A program made the translations under genes and the position numbers. The notes under the pieces are model-generated. The model was not told the origin of the DNA. It ran no database searches and saw nothing but the letters and a program-made list of their open reading frames with translations. From positions 248,001-312,000 of the forward strand of contig MCFH01000044.1 in assembly GCA_002104945.1 (NCBI GenBank): DNA of 64,000 nucleotides, in the 5' to 3' direction. Each line of letters starts with the position of its first letter. The stretch's first letter is position 1. The DNA comes from Piromyces finnis (lineage: Eukaryota; Neocallimastigomycota; Neocallimastigomycetes; Neocallimastigales; Neocallimastigaceae). This document shows positions 31,905 to 46,831 of this stretch, in pieces.

Positions 31905-32263
31905 ATTTTATTTTATTTTATTTTATTTTATTTTATTTTATTTTATTTTATTTTATTTTATTTTATTTTATTTTATTTTATTTTATTTTATTTTATTTTA
32001 TTTTATTTTATTTTATTTTATTTTATTTTATTTTATTTTATTTTATTTTATTTTATTTTATTTTATTTATTTTATTTTATTTTATTTTATTTTATTTTAT
32101 TTTATTTTATTTTATTTTATTTTATTTTATTTATTTTATTTTATTTTATTTTATTTTATTTTATTTTATTTATTTTATTTTATTTTATTTTATTTTATTT
32201 TATTTTATTTATTTTATTTTATTTTATTTTATTTTATTTTATTTTATTTTATTTTATTTTATT
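31905..32263. repeat. (TTTTA)n pentanucleotide microsatellite
   Basis: About 360 bases of TTTTA units, interrupted at several points by single TTTA units. The open frame across it is an artefact of the repeat. Confidence 0.95.
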
Positions 32264-32448
32264 TGTGCAAAAAATATCTAAATTTCTTCTTGGAAGAAGT
32301 TTTAACAATTCAAAAGAATGGAAAGAACTTTTAAGTGTCAAATTAAATCAGGCACTTATGAATTATAAAGGATATCCACTTCTGACGGTCATTGAAGAAC
32401 TCCTAGCCATCATACTAATAATTTATGATATTAGTCAAAAATGAATAT
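32264..32448 (+). pseudogene. Unassigned coding-like fragment
   Basis: Directly after the pentanucleotide repeat, one frame reads through about 60 codons with ordinary protein-like composition ('LLGRSFNNSKEWKELLSVKL', then 'QALMNYKGYPLLTVIEELL') to a TGA near 32443. Base composition is less A/T-biased than the surrounding spacer. There is no start codon with a sensible upstream exon and I do not recognise the family. The following ~120 bases also have raised G+C but no open frame. It may be a relic or a lost exon. Confidence 0.35.
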
Positions 32449-33221
32449 TACTCAAAAAATAAAACGAAACAATAAGACAGACCAGTAGGATCAACCCAAT
32501 TAATGGTAATCATAATCTTGACAAAATTTAAACAAAGATTTTTAGTCCCATCTATTTGAAGTCAAATACAACTATATATAATAATATGAATAATATATTA
32601 ATAATAGTTGTCCATTTGCCAATTTTTTTATTTTAAAATAAATAACGGATGTAACTTTATGCAAAGAAATAATATGATAAACAATCGTATATTATTACAT
32701 TTTGGATTAGAAATAAAAGTCAAATAAAATAATTTAGTAATAATAAATCTTTAATATACACTAATATCATCAAAATATCCATATATATTTTGATATACGA
32801 AAATAAAAACATTTATCGATATTCAAACTCAATATATATTGTAGTGAATCTTAATTAACATAGAATATTTTTAAAATATTATTTCCATGATATTTAACTG
32901 TTATTTAGATTAATATAATTCAATGAAAAGCTAATGATATGGAAAAAAAATGCTAAAAATAAATATTAAAGTTCAATTATTTATTATAATACATATATAA
33001 TTTTATATCATATCATTTATTATTTCCATAGGTCATATTTTTATAATACTAATGTAAGAATAGTATAAATGAAAGAAAAATAGTTCAGTTAAATAGTTCA
33101 ATGATATAATAAAAATAAATATATAAAGCTCATAAAATCGAATTATATATTTATTTTAATTTCATATAATTGAACAAATTTCTCAAAAGTTTAAATATAT
33201 TAATTCAACTCTCAACTTAAA
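32449..33221. other. AT-rich spacer
   Basis: No gene was recognised. A short stretch of moderate G+C continues to about 32560. Confidence 0.5.
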
Positions 33222-33509
33222 TATCTAATAATAATTTTTTATATCTTAATATATTAAATTTTAAGTTTTAAAAAAAAAAAAGATTATAAACTAAAGTTAT
33301 TAATAAAATTACTATAAATGATTTTAGTTACACAATATACATATTAATAAATGTATTATAAATATGAATAATTTACTATCATTTAGGATTAATTTTTGAT
33401 ATAAATCATATATTCTTCTAACCCTAATATATTACATAATATATATAATATTGTTTATTTTTCATTTTTACTTTTCTTTTATTCAAAAAAAAAAAAATAT
33501 ATATATATA

Positions 33510-33536
33510 TAATCAATTATTCAAAAAGAATAATTG
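33510..33536 (+). promoter_or_regulatory. Duplicated promoter hairpin
   Basis: Same 11-bp perfect hairpin as at 29139-29165, in the truncated duplicate. Confidence 0.4.
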
Positions 33537-33756
33537 ATATTAATGGTTTTTATTTAAATAATTAATTTTATTAAATTAAAAAGAAACAAAATAAAAAAAT
33601 AAAATAAAACTAAAAAATATAGAAAAAATAAAAAAAAAAGTATTAAAATATAAAAATGAAAATAAAAAGAATTGCATTATTTTTTTCTACTATATTTGCT
33701 CTTGGAAATGGTAAAAAATTTAAATTATGAAAAGTTTATGTTTTAAATAATTTATT

Positions 33757-33907
<151 letters not shown>

Positions 33908-33988
33908 AGATGGATAGATTGTAATAGACTACTTATAAACAACTCAGTATATTTTATTTTATTTCATATTTAATATTTATAATTTAAA

Positions 33989-35045
33989 TATTTTTTTTTT
34001 TTTTGATTTTCTTATTATATATCACTTTTATGTTTTTAATATTAGAATTAATTTTAATATATGGTGTAACACAAAACCTTTTAATTTATATAAAAAATCA
34101 ATATATTAAAAATGTTAATTCAATTAAAACTCTTTATTTACATATAAAAATTATTAATTTACATAAACTAATGAATAGGCATACAACATACTTTTTTAAA
34201 GGAATTTAATACTAATTAAAGTTATAATAATATCATAAACACACATATTAACATATTAATTACAATATGTTAATATGTCATCAGAATTATATATATATTT
34301 ATTATTTATAATAATTATTTAATATATAAATATATATATATTTTTTTTGATAATATATCAAATAATTATAAATAAAATAATTATTAATAATAATATAATA
34401 AAATATATATTTAGAAAATAATAATATTGATTAAATAGATAATTAAAATTAATAAGAATATAATTTTTAGTATTATTAAAAAAGATATTAATATGGTAAT
34501 TAAGAATTTATTTTTTTTATTTTAATTATATATATTTATTCATTCTTTTTAACATGATAAAATATTACAAAGAAAAAGGCATAATAATGCTCAATAAGTT
34601 ATTTAGGCGATTATTTACATACTTTTAATTAAATACACCAATAACCTATATTTTGAATATATTGAATAAAGAAATAAAAATGTTTATACCGCCGTGTGTA
34701 ATACAATATAATATATTATAATTAATATTATTGAAAATCATAAAATTCTTTTATTAATTTAAATTATTGTATGGGAATAAAAAAATTTTTTTTTAAAAAA
34801 AAGTATTTTTTTTCTTTTTTTGTAAAAAAAAAAAAATCAAATTTTAAAATTTCGATAAATATAAAATATACAATATATTGAAATTATTGAAATTGATAAA
34901 TATATATAAATATTATAAATATAATATATATTATATCATAGATAAAATTTTAAAGAAAATAATAAAATAAATAATAATAATAAAAAAAAATTTAAAAAAA
35001 AATAAGCACATTATATATACAATATAGAAATAAAATTGAACAATA
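33989..35045. other. AT-rich spacer
   Basis: No gene was recognised. A small G/C patch at about 34687-34703 has no coding context. Confidence 0.6.
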
Positions 35046-35595
35046 ATGTATAAAAATATCATGAAAATTAATCTAATTGTACACATATTATCCTCTTTAA
35101 TCTTATTAGGAGAGGCTAAAAAATTCAATTTTAATGTTATTTCAATTATGGGGGATAGTGTTTCTATTGCAGTAAAATATGGTAATAACATATTCCCATT
35201 AACAAGTTCAAGTTTTCCAGGTAAATAATTCTATACTATTTTTTTTATTTTACAATTTTGAAATACATGTAAACAAAATAAAATTTGTATCTAATTTTAA
35301 AATATTATATAATATAATATATATTTTTAATCTTACATTTGAAAATTTATTTGAATTAAAAATATTTTCATAACAAAAGTATTTACTAGTTCGATAGAAA
35401 CCGATAACATTAATCAATATAAATATGTTGCAATTGATAAAACCGGTCAACAAATAGATGAAGAAAATATTATTAGAACTTATTCAGAGAGTAATGTAAA
35501 AGAAATTTATAATAGGTAATTTTAATTCTTAAATTGAAGTAATTATATTGAAAATAGAAAATATATTATAATAAATAAATAAATAAATAAACAAA

Positions 35596-35626
<31 letters not shown>

Positions 35627-37263
35627 ATTAATAAATAAATAAATAAACAAATAAATAATAATTAAATATATATATTATCATTATATACATTTCTTTTAAA
35701 TTTATATTAAGACAACCAAAGAAAATTGAAATTCCAAAGCTTGATGAACCATTTAAGAGACAGTATAGTATGGGTTCTGACAAATTACAATCTTTACCGA
35801 ATAATGTAATTTATAATGTATATGCTAAATGTGATGAAGCTGGATATACAGATTTATCTTCTTTTCCTTTTATAGATGGTTCAGTTAATACAAATACTGT
35901 TAATTGTACTTTTAGTATAGTTACACCTGATTATCACTACAGTAGTACTGGTAATATTCATGTTCTTGGTTATGGTAGTCGTACCTATAGAAAATTATCT
36001 TGGGGTATTAAATTTGATAAAAAATTCATGGGAAGAAAAGCTGTTAAATTAAGAGCTATGGCTTCTGATCCTACTCTTATTCGTGAAAAACTTTCAATTG
36101 AATTATACAAGTCTGTTGGTGTTCCAGTTCAGGAAGGTACTTACGCACGTCTTATCATAAATAATGATGTATATGGTTTATATTTGATTATTGATAGTAT
36201 CAGTAGTAAATGGGTAAAGGCTTATATTCATGGTGATGATAAAGCTAAACTTGGCGTTTCATATAAAATGTACTCTTGTCATCCAAGTGGTCCATTTGCT
36301 GATTTAAAATATATCGATGATAATTATGAAACCTACAGGGACTATGGTTCCTATAAATTAGATGAATTTGATGAATTAGAAGCAAAAGATGAACCATCAC
36401 AATGGAGTCGTTTAGTAGACTTTATTAAGTTATTTGATAATTGGGTAAAAACATATGACAATGATACTTCCGATAAGGCTGTTGAAGAGCTTAAAAAATT
36501 CCTTAATATTGAATCTTTACTTAGAATGTTAGTTGTTGATTCATTAATTGTTGGTATAGATAACTTCTATCTTTATAATAGTAATGCTGCTCTTTATTAT
36601 AATCCACAAAGGAATAATTATCAATTTATTCCATATGACTTTGATCAAACATTAATTGGTACTAAGGGTAGTCCAGATCTTGATAGTGAAAACTTTATGA
36701 GTGATTGCATTACATGGGTTAATTATAATGATAATGAAATCTTTGACCATTTTTTCACCAAGAGTATATTAAAACATCCACAAATTAAGAAAAGATATGA
36801 TATTATTTTAGCCAAGGCTGTTACTGAAACTTATAATGGAAATAAAGTTCATGCTTTTGTTCATGCTCTAGCTGATTTAATTAGAGATGATGTTTCTTGG
36901 AATTTTGAATTAATTAATTCTTTGAATATTGGTTATAAGGACAGTGATAAAAACTCGTTTGTTAATCATTTTACTCTTCAAAATTTTGAAGGTAACATCG
37001 ATTATGAACATGTCGGTTATGATGGCAATAGTTATGATGATGCCAACTACGGTATTCAAGCTTTTGTTGATGCTAGAGGTGAAAAATGTAAAGCTTACAC
37101 TGCAAATGTTGACACTTCTGATAATACTAACATTTCAGATGACTATAATGACGTTAAAGTTCCAAAAGCTTCTTCATCATCATCTTTAAGTTTCACTTCT
37201 AATACCACACGTATATCCTTACTATTCCTTTTATCTCAATTTATTATATATCTCATTTTATAA
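35046..37263 (+). CDS. CotH-domain surface protein, copy D (intron 1 lost)
   Basis: Three exons: 35046-35220, 35380-35515, 35712-37263; product 620 residues, or 615 from the ATG at 35061. The second ATG gives a signal peptide like the others ('MKINLIVHILSSLILLGEA'), so it may be the real start. The sequence runs straight from signal peptide into 'KKFNFNVISIMGDS', the part that is exon 2 in every other copy, so intron 1 has been cleanly lost. Exon 2 ends in G, not T, changing the junction residue from Leu to Val. The CotH domain has 'SDPTLIREKLSIELYKSVG', 'PVQEGTYARLIINNDVYGLY' and 'IPYDFDQTLIGTKG'; the tail ends 'RISLLFLLSQFIIYLIL', a likely GPI signal. Confidence 0.88.
35569..35658. repeat. 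(AAAT)n microsatellite in intron 2 of CotH copy D
   Basis: AAAT units with scattered C substitutions, within the last intron (35516-35711). Confidence 0.9.
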
Positions 37264-38527
37264 TTTAATTATAATTAAAATTAAAAAAAAAAAATTAAAA
37301 CAAAAAGAAAAAATAAATAAAAAAATAAATAAAAGAAAAAAAAAAAAGGAATCTTAAAGAATTAAGATATAATACATATATTAAAATTATTACTATTTAT
37401 TTACTTTATATAAAAACCAAAAACAAATTCAATTTTAAGAGAAAGAAACAAAAAAACACCTTCAAATTAGTAATAAAAAATTAATCAAATAAATAGATAT
37501 AATTTTTAATCAAGTTTTTATTTTTTATTCTTTTAAACACATTGATTCATTTACTAATAAGTTTTATATAGTTTAATAACTATATCATATTCATATTCAT
37601 AATAAGAAAATTTTTTAAAACCAAATAAGTATTTTATGTATTTATTTACATAATTATAATATGGAGAAATTATTATTTAATTAGATATGTAAAATTTAAA
37701 TTATATAATCTAAAATAAATACCCGTTATAATAATGCTATTTCTTTTAAAGAAAAATTATTAATATTTTTTCTTTTTTATTTTCTCTCTCTCTTTTTTTT
37801 TTTAACAGATAAAAATTAACAAAAAAAAAAAAAAAAAAAAATTAATATGAAATTATTAATTAATTTTGAAATTTTTGGAAAAAATATTTTTTTTTTTTTC
37901 ATTTTACATACTTTATTCTATATAGTAGTGGGATAATCCTATAATAAAACTAAATTTTTGTAAAAGGTATTTATATTTAAATTAATTACTTTCTACACTA
38001 AGCACAATGTTTTTGGATTAATACAATAATATTATTACCGCCGGAGCTGCTCCTACTAATAATAATAAAAATAATTTTAAACTGTAAATACTATTAAATT
38101 GACTGTTTTTGTAATATTTTATGGACATTTTTGTTTTTAATATCTAATTGTTACACAACCATTAAGATTGAACGAATTAATAATTACACAATTTATAAAT
38201 TTTTAATTATATTTTTGATATAACCAATAGTATTTGATATATTTCAATATGTAAAATAAAGTCTAAGTTTTATTATAAATTTTCTTTAACAAATAAAAAA
38301 AAAAATAAATATTTTATTTTTATTAGTAAATTAATGTTTAAAAATTATTGATAGAAAGTAAAAATAAAATAGAAGTAAAAATAATAAAAAATATAATAAA
38401 ATATAATAAAATATAATAAAATATAATAAAATCATTTATTTTTGACAAAATAAATAAATGATTTAAAAAAAGTTAGAAATAAACAAACAAACAAACAAAC
38501 AATCAAACAAATAAATAAATAATTAAA
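37264..38527. other. AT-rich spacer
   Basis: No gene was recognised. A short G/C patch at about 38036-38062 could encode 'ITAGAAPT' in one frame but has no support as an exon. Confidence 0.55.
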
Positions 38528-40825
38528 ATGAAAATAAGTTCATTTGGTTTATCTCTAGCTTCATTATTTGCTTTAGTAAATGGTAAATATAATAATATTA
38601 ATGAAAATAAAAAAAACTACAAGATTAATACTTGTTAATTATAAAAAATTTTAAATTTAAAATTCTACTTTTATATTTATTAAATATATATTTTTTTTCG
38701 ATATAAATAGCAAAGAATTATAATTTCAATGTTGTTTCAATTTTAGGAGAAGGCTATTCATTGGGTGTTAAGTTTAATAATGAAATTAAACCATTAAATC
38801 CAGTATTATTTCCTTGTATGTATATAATATGCTTTTTTATATTTTAATGATTATTTAAATATTATATATATTATATTTAGTTAAAAATATTCTTTAATTA
38901 TAACATTATTAGTATATTTTATAATGACAATATATTAAAATATATATATTAATTATATGATAATTTTATTTTTTTTAAAAACTGTTTCATTATAAAAAAC
39001 AACTTAATAATAAATTTAAATTTTCAAAGTGTTTAATGGAACTGTAGTTTCTGATGATGATATAAAAGAGTATAAATATGTTGCTCTTAATCAACAAAAT
39101 CAAATTATAGAAGAAGAAAGTATTACGAGAACTTACTCAGATGAAATTTCAAAGATAAACGAAGTATATAATAGGTAAATTTTTAATTTATTATAGAATT
39201 AGAAATAAAAGCATTTATATAATTTTAAATAATACTAATATAGTTATTTATAAAGAAAAAATAAATATATTGAGGTTCCAGAATTACCAGAGCCATTAAA
39301 ACCAATGTTTAGAATGGGTGCTGAAAAATTTAAACCAATTCCAAACAATTTAATTTATAATTTTTATGCAAAGTGTGATAACAAAAATTATACTTTTGTT
39401 TCAGATGAGCCATTTGTGAGAGCTACTGGCTCAAGCAACAAAATTGATGTTAATTGTACTTTCACTATAATATCTTCTGAAGATACTTTCCAAAGTGATG
39501 GTACTATTCATTTAATTGGTTGGGGTAGTCGTCAATATAAGAAATTATCATGGGCTGTAAAATTAAATAAGAAATTTATGGGTAGAAAAGCCTTTAAGCT
39601 TAGAGCAGTTGCTAATGAACCAACTCTTATTCGTGAAAGACTTGCTGAAGAATTATATAACGCTGCTGGTGTTCCTGCACAACAGGGTACATATGCCAGA
39701 GTTTTTATTAATGATGATACCTATGGTTTATATACTTTGGTTGATAGCTTTAGTAAAAAATGGATCGCCGGTACAGTTCATGGTGATCCAAAGGCCGAAA
39801 TTGGTGTTTCATATAAGTTATATGTACGAGGTAGAATATGTTCCAATTTTACTTATTTAGGAGAAGATTATAAAGAATATGTTAGAGTTGGTACTTATAG
39901 GCTTGATGAATTTGACAAAAGGGTTATTAATCCAGAAAACGAACCTGCAAAGTGGCAACCTTTAATTAGATTTACTAAATTGTTTTCTAATTGGCGAATG
40001 AGATATGGAAATGATAATAGTGATTTGGCTATTCAAGAACTTGGTAAATTCTTGAATATTGAATCTCTTTTAAGATTAATGGCTATTGAAACCTTGACTG
40101 CTGCATTTGATAATTTCTGGCTTTATAGTAGTAATGCTGCTCTTTATTATAATCCAGAAAGAGATAACTATCAATTTATTTCATATGATTATGATCAGTC
40201 TTTAGGAGGTTGGAAATTTGATGATGTAATTAAGCACGATATTCTTACCGAGGATTGTATCACTTGGGCTCATCCTGATGATACGCTCATTGATCACTCG
40301 TTTATTAACAGTATATTAAGTCATCCGCAAATTATTCAAAGATACAATGTTATCCTAGCCAAAATCTCAAGAGAAACTTTTAATCCTGATACTGTATTTA
40401 AATTTGTAGATTCTCTTGCCGAGTTAATTCGTGATGATGTTGAATGGAATTTCCAATCTATAGATAGATTAAATATTCAATACGATGGAGATGTTAACCA
40501 TTACACTATTGAGGATTTCGAAAATAATCTTGGTTACACTCCAATTCAAAATATGACTACCTATAGAATTGATAACACTCCATATGGTCTTAAAGATTGG
40601 ATTCAAAAAAAAGGTGATGGTTGTAGATATTATACTAGTAACATTGATACCAGTAACGATGTTAATATATCAGATGATTATGAAATTGAAGTGTATAGAG
40701 ATCCTAAAATTCATGGAAAATTTAGTTCCAAGAGTGATTCTATCTTATTTAGTTCAGGTAAATCTGCCATTCCTTCTTCCATTTTAATTCTTTTTGTTGT
40801 TATTCAACTCTTCTTTATATTATAA
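38528..40825 (+). CDS. CotH-domain surface protein, copy E (divergent motifs)
   Basis: Exons 38528-38582, 38711-38815, 39030-39174, 39256-40825; product 624 residues, the longest of the set. Signal peptide 1-19 (ends 'LFALVNG'). Motif changes set it apart: 'NEPTLIRERLAEELYNAAG' has Glu for the usual Asp before Pro; 'PAQQGTYARVFIN' has Gln for Glu in QEG; and 'ISYDYDQSLGGWKF' has Tyr in the middle of the DFD. All acidic residues of D-x-D remain. After 'DTSNDVNISDDYEI' there is a longer Ser-rich region before the hydrophobic end ('SSILILFVVIQLFFIL'), a likely GPI signal. It may have altered substrate use or weaker catalysis; that is inference only. Confidence 0.88.
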
Positions 40826-42113
<1,288 letters not shown>

Positions 42114-44378
42114 ATGAGAATAAGATTGATTGGATTATCTATACTAGTCGCTTATGTCCGAGGTAAAAAGCTTAATTATATTAATGCAATATATGTTATA
42201 TATAAAATTTAAATCAATCTACATGCTTTTTTTTTTTTTTTAAAAAAAAACATCAACAACAACAACTCATATTATATTTATATGCATAAAAATAAAGAGA
42301 CAACCTCTATTTATAAAAAATTTATACATTTATATAAGAAAGTTTTTAAAATTAATACAATTTATTAATTACTTTTAAATATATTTATGGCATATTTTAA
42401 CATATAGCAAATAAATACAATTTTAATGTTGTTTCTCTTACTCCAAATAAAAATTCATTATGTGTAAAATGGAATAATAATGTTCAATTATTAACATCTA
42501 GCATAAAGCCATGTAAGTGTTTATATAGATTACATAAATCAAGAATAATAAATTTATACCCTTTTTTTATTTAATATAATAAATGTAAATTATTTAGTAT
42601 TTACTGGTACTGTTGATACTGATAAGCTTGATAAATATAAGTATGTAATATGTAATGAATCTGGTGAAATTATAGAAGAAGAAAATTTTGAAAGAACATA
42701 TAGTGAAGAAAGTTCTAAAACAAATGAAGTTTATAATAGGTATATTATTTTAAAATTAATATATATATATTATTTTAATATAAAAGGTGTAAAATGAATA
42801 TTATATTTATAAATTTTTTGTTTCCTTACCATTTTTTAATTTTTATTTTTTAATGAAATAAGAAAAACAAAAAAGGTAACTATCCCTGAATTTCCAGAAC
42901 CATTTAAACCAATGTTTAAAATGAGCTCTAAGAAATTTCAACCATTTCCAAAAGATACTATTTACAATGTTTATGCTGAATGTGATGAAGAAGGATACAA
43001 TAATTTAATTAATACACCATTTATTGAAGAATATGAACCCAATCAATTAAAAATTAATTGTACAATGAGTATTATTTCTCCTGATAATGCATATAAAAGT
43101 ACTGGTTTAATGCATTTATTAGGTTTTGGTAGTCGTAGATATAGAAAGTTATCTTGGTCTATGAAATTTGATAAAAAATTCTTAGGTAGAAAATCTATTA
43201 AGTTAAGAGGTGTAGCTAATGATCCAACACTTATGCGTGAAAATCTTTCCATTGAATTATTTAAATCTGCTGGTGTACCTGTTCAATCTGGTACTTATGC
43301 TAGATTAATCATTAATGGCGATGTTTATGGTTTATACCACATGATTGATAGTCTTAATGGTAATTGGCTTGCTAATTGTATTCATGGTGATAATAAAGCT
43401 CAAATTGGTTTTTCGTATAATATTGTTTCATCTCCTGTTGAAGGTCCATATGCTGAATTAAAATATTTAGGTGATAGTTATGATAAATACAGTACTGGTA
43501 TCTATGAAGTCGATGAATACGATAAAAATACTGTAAAATCTGATGATGAACCTGCTAAATGGAAACATTTAATTGAGTTTACTAAATTATATGATAATTG
43601 GGTCAAAAATTACGGTGATGATACTTCAGATAAGGCCATTGAAGAACTTAAAAAGTTTTTTAATATTGAATCTGTACTTAGATTAATGGCAGTTGAGTCT
43701 TTAATTCTTGCTTTAGATAATTTTTGGTTAGTTATGAGTAATGCAGCACTTTACTACAATCCAGAAAGAAAAAATTATCAAATTCTTCCATTCGATTTTG
43801 ATGAAGTTATGTCTGGTGATAGGGATTCAGTATTAATTGATCATGATACTTATATGAATGATTGTGGCAACTGGGCTCATAATAATGATAAATTTTTTGA
43901 TCATTACTTTACAAAGAATTTAATGAAGCATCCACAAATTAAGGAAAGATATGATGTCATTATTGCTAAACTTAGTAGAGAAACTTATACTCCAGATCAA
44001 GTTTCTTTTTATGTACATGCAATTTCTGATTTAATTAAAGATGATATTGAATGGAATTTTAAAGCTATTGATAATTTAGACTTTTATGAAGATGGTTTAG
44101 CTAACCACTTTACTTTAAAAGAGTTTGAAGGTAATCTTGATAAAACTCCAGTAGATTATGACTCTTCCAAGAATAGTAATGATGCACCATATGGTATTGT
44201 TCAATGGGCGGAATTAAGAAGTAATGGTTGTAAGGAGTATACAAAATCTACCGATACTAGTAATAATTCAAACATTTCTGATGACGTTGACATTTCTGGA
44301 TCTCAAACTTCCATGGCTATAACAATTACTACCTTAATTATATTAGCTATTCAATGTCTTCATTTTATTTTATTTTAA
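42114..44378 (+). CDS. CotH-domain surface protein, copy F
   Basis: Exons 42114-42162, 42408-42512, 42598-42739, 42863-44378; product 603 residues. The signal peptide is two residues shorter than in most copies (ends 'VAYVRG'). N-terminal region 'NKYNFNVVSLTPNKN' and 'LDKYKYVICNESG'. CotH domain: 'NDPTLMRENLSIELFKSAG', then 'PVQSGTYARLIINGDVYGLY' where Ser replaces Glu of QEG, and 'LPFDFDEVMSGDRD'. The end 'SMAITITTLIILAIQCLHF' is hydrophobic, a likely GPI signal. An A/T tract pair (T run then A run) lies in intron 1 near 42226-42250. Confidence 0.88.
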
Positions 44379-46831
44379 TTGAAAATAAATTTTATTTTCA
44401 AAGTATTAATTGATATGCTTTAGTTATAAATAATGGTGATAAAAAAAAAAGATGTAAAATCATTATTCTATATATATAGAATAAATTTATTTTATAATTA
44501 TTATTATATATAATTTTTAATAACTATTTATACTTTTATTTTACTTTGATTTATTAGAATAATTTACAATAATATACAACATACTATTTGAGATTAATTA
44601 TTATTAATGATTATAATAACCTTTACAGTAAAATATGTATATGTATTAATTTTTTTATGATTTTTTATATATTTTATAAATATTTTTATAGCATTCAATT
44701 TATCAAATAATGTTATTAAAATAATAATAATAAAAATAAAAAAGTAAAAATAAAAAAATAAACAAAAAATAAAAATTTAATTTATTTTTAAAAAACTTTT
44801 TAAGTTTTCGTTTGTGAATAACTGTAAATAAATGAAATAATATTTAAAAAAGAAAATGTATATAATATTTATATATTTATATAAGATTTATTAGCCTTTT
44901 TTTTCTATTTTTTGAATGGCTTAAAAACTAATTATTACAATAATATTTATTTTGATCCTTAAAAAATTAAAAAATGAAAACAAAACAATTTCACTTTTAT
45001 ATTATCTTTTTTTTTTTTATAGAAAAATGAATAGAAAAATGAGAATTCAATATTAAAGAGAGTAAAATTATAAATTGAATTTTTGATTAAAAAATAATTT
45101 TTTAAATGGTGGATATTACTTATTGTAATAAATTCATATAGTTTTAATATTATATTATTATATATAAAAGAATTGTGATAAACTATAGTTTTAACTATAA
45201 TTATTAATAATAACTTCTATGAATAAAATAATTCATTGAAATTATTCATAATAAGAAAATAAATATATAAATATTTATATTTATGGGAATAAAAATATAG
45301 GTATTTATAAGTTGCATAAGGGTTTAATTTTTTTTATTATTTATCATATTGAAAATAATTAAAAAAGAACAATGGTATAATATTATGAATATATTATTAC
45401 TAAAACCCTTAATTATAATAATTATTTATAATATCTATAATAATAAATATATTAGAAGAAGAAAAAAAGTACAGAAATAAAAAATTAATATTTTTTATCT
45501 TTTATTTTAATACCCATATTTCTAGAAAGATGAGGTTAAGCTAAAATTTATTAAAAAAAAAATTATTCATATATTAAAGTATAGATAGCATATATAATTT
45601 TTTTTTTTTTTTTAATATACTAATTTCACTTCTTGGCTAGCTTATTTTAAAATAATAAATAGTTAAATAAATAATTTTTTTTGTAAAAAGATAAAAAAAA
45701 TTAATATAATAAGCCAATAGAAACTCTGGAATATTTAATTATTCTTTTTTTTTAACAATTTGTATTTTCCATTGATTTTAATTAATTAAAGATAGAAATG
45801 TTTATTTTTTATTAGTAAAAATATTTACTACTTAATTTTTGAATAGCAAATATTTAAAATATAAATTATATAATAATATTATATTATATTATTTAAAAAA
45901 GGTCTTTTAAAAAATATTGACTTTATTTAATAAAATGAACACTTAAACATTTCTAAATATTTTTTAATATTCTTTTTTTTTTTATATATTTAATAAATTC
46001 AATTATTTTTTTTAATTTATTTTTAATTTACTATTATTTTTAATGTTTTAAAAATCTTTTTTTTGTTGTTGTTTTTTTTATTTCTTTTATCTTTATAAAT
46101 ACAAATGCTTTTTCTTTGAATGTTAAAAAGAAAGAAAAGTGACATTTATAAAATTAATAAATATCTAAAAAAGAAACTATCTTGTGAATGTTATAAATTC
46201 TGGAAATATCATTTTAACATTTTTGTCATTAATTATAGAATTATTTTAATATTCAATAAAGTTTTGCTTTTTTCAAATAATTAATATTAAAAAGGTATCA
46301 TTGTGATTATATTTTATATGCCACATAAAAATGTTAATACTATGAATTTAGATATATTTTTATCATATATATTTATATAGTAAGAGTAAGTGATAAAGCC
46401 ACATTACTTGAATATAGAAAAAGAGAATTTTGTGTATTAATGATTTGTACTACAAAAATATATTTATGTTAAAAAAAATGAAAAATGAAAAGGGTTACAA
46501 TATATATTTTATATATTAAGATATATATATAATTAATATTAAATAATATATAAGAATAATTAATATTATAATAAATAATTTTTTATTTTTTTATTATATA
46601 AATAAGTTTATTTCCTTTTTTTTTTTCAATAAAATAAAAAAAAAAATAAATAAAAAATATATAAAACAAATTAAAATATTAAATGAAAAAATCAATTAAT
46701 TAATCAATATAAAATAATAAAAACTTCATAATTAATGTACTTCAATTAAATAAATAAAAGAGAAAACATAATAAAGATTTATTATAGAATATTAAAAAAA
46801 AAAAAAAAAAAAAAAGAATATATAGCTGATA
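44379..46831. other. Long AT-rich spacer
   Basis: 2.4 kb of A/T-rich DNA with homopolymer tracts. I found no open frame of interest, no repeat array and no structured RNA. Confidence 0.6.

Noticed and set aside
31876-32334. 152-codon Phe/Tyr/Leu open frame
   Set aside because: Translated (TTTTA)n repeat; no other coding content in this frame.
38036-38062. Short G/C patch as an exon or structured RNA
   Set aside because: Too short, no splice context and no conserved pattern recognised.
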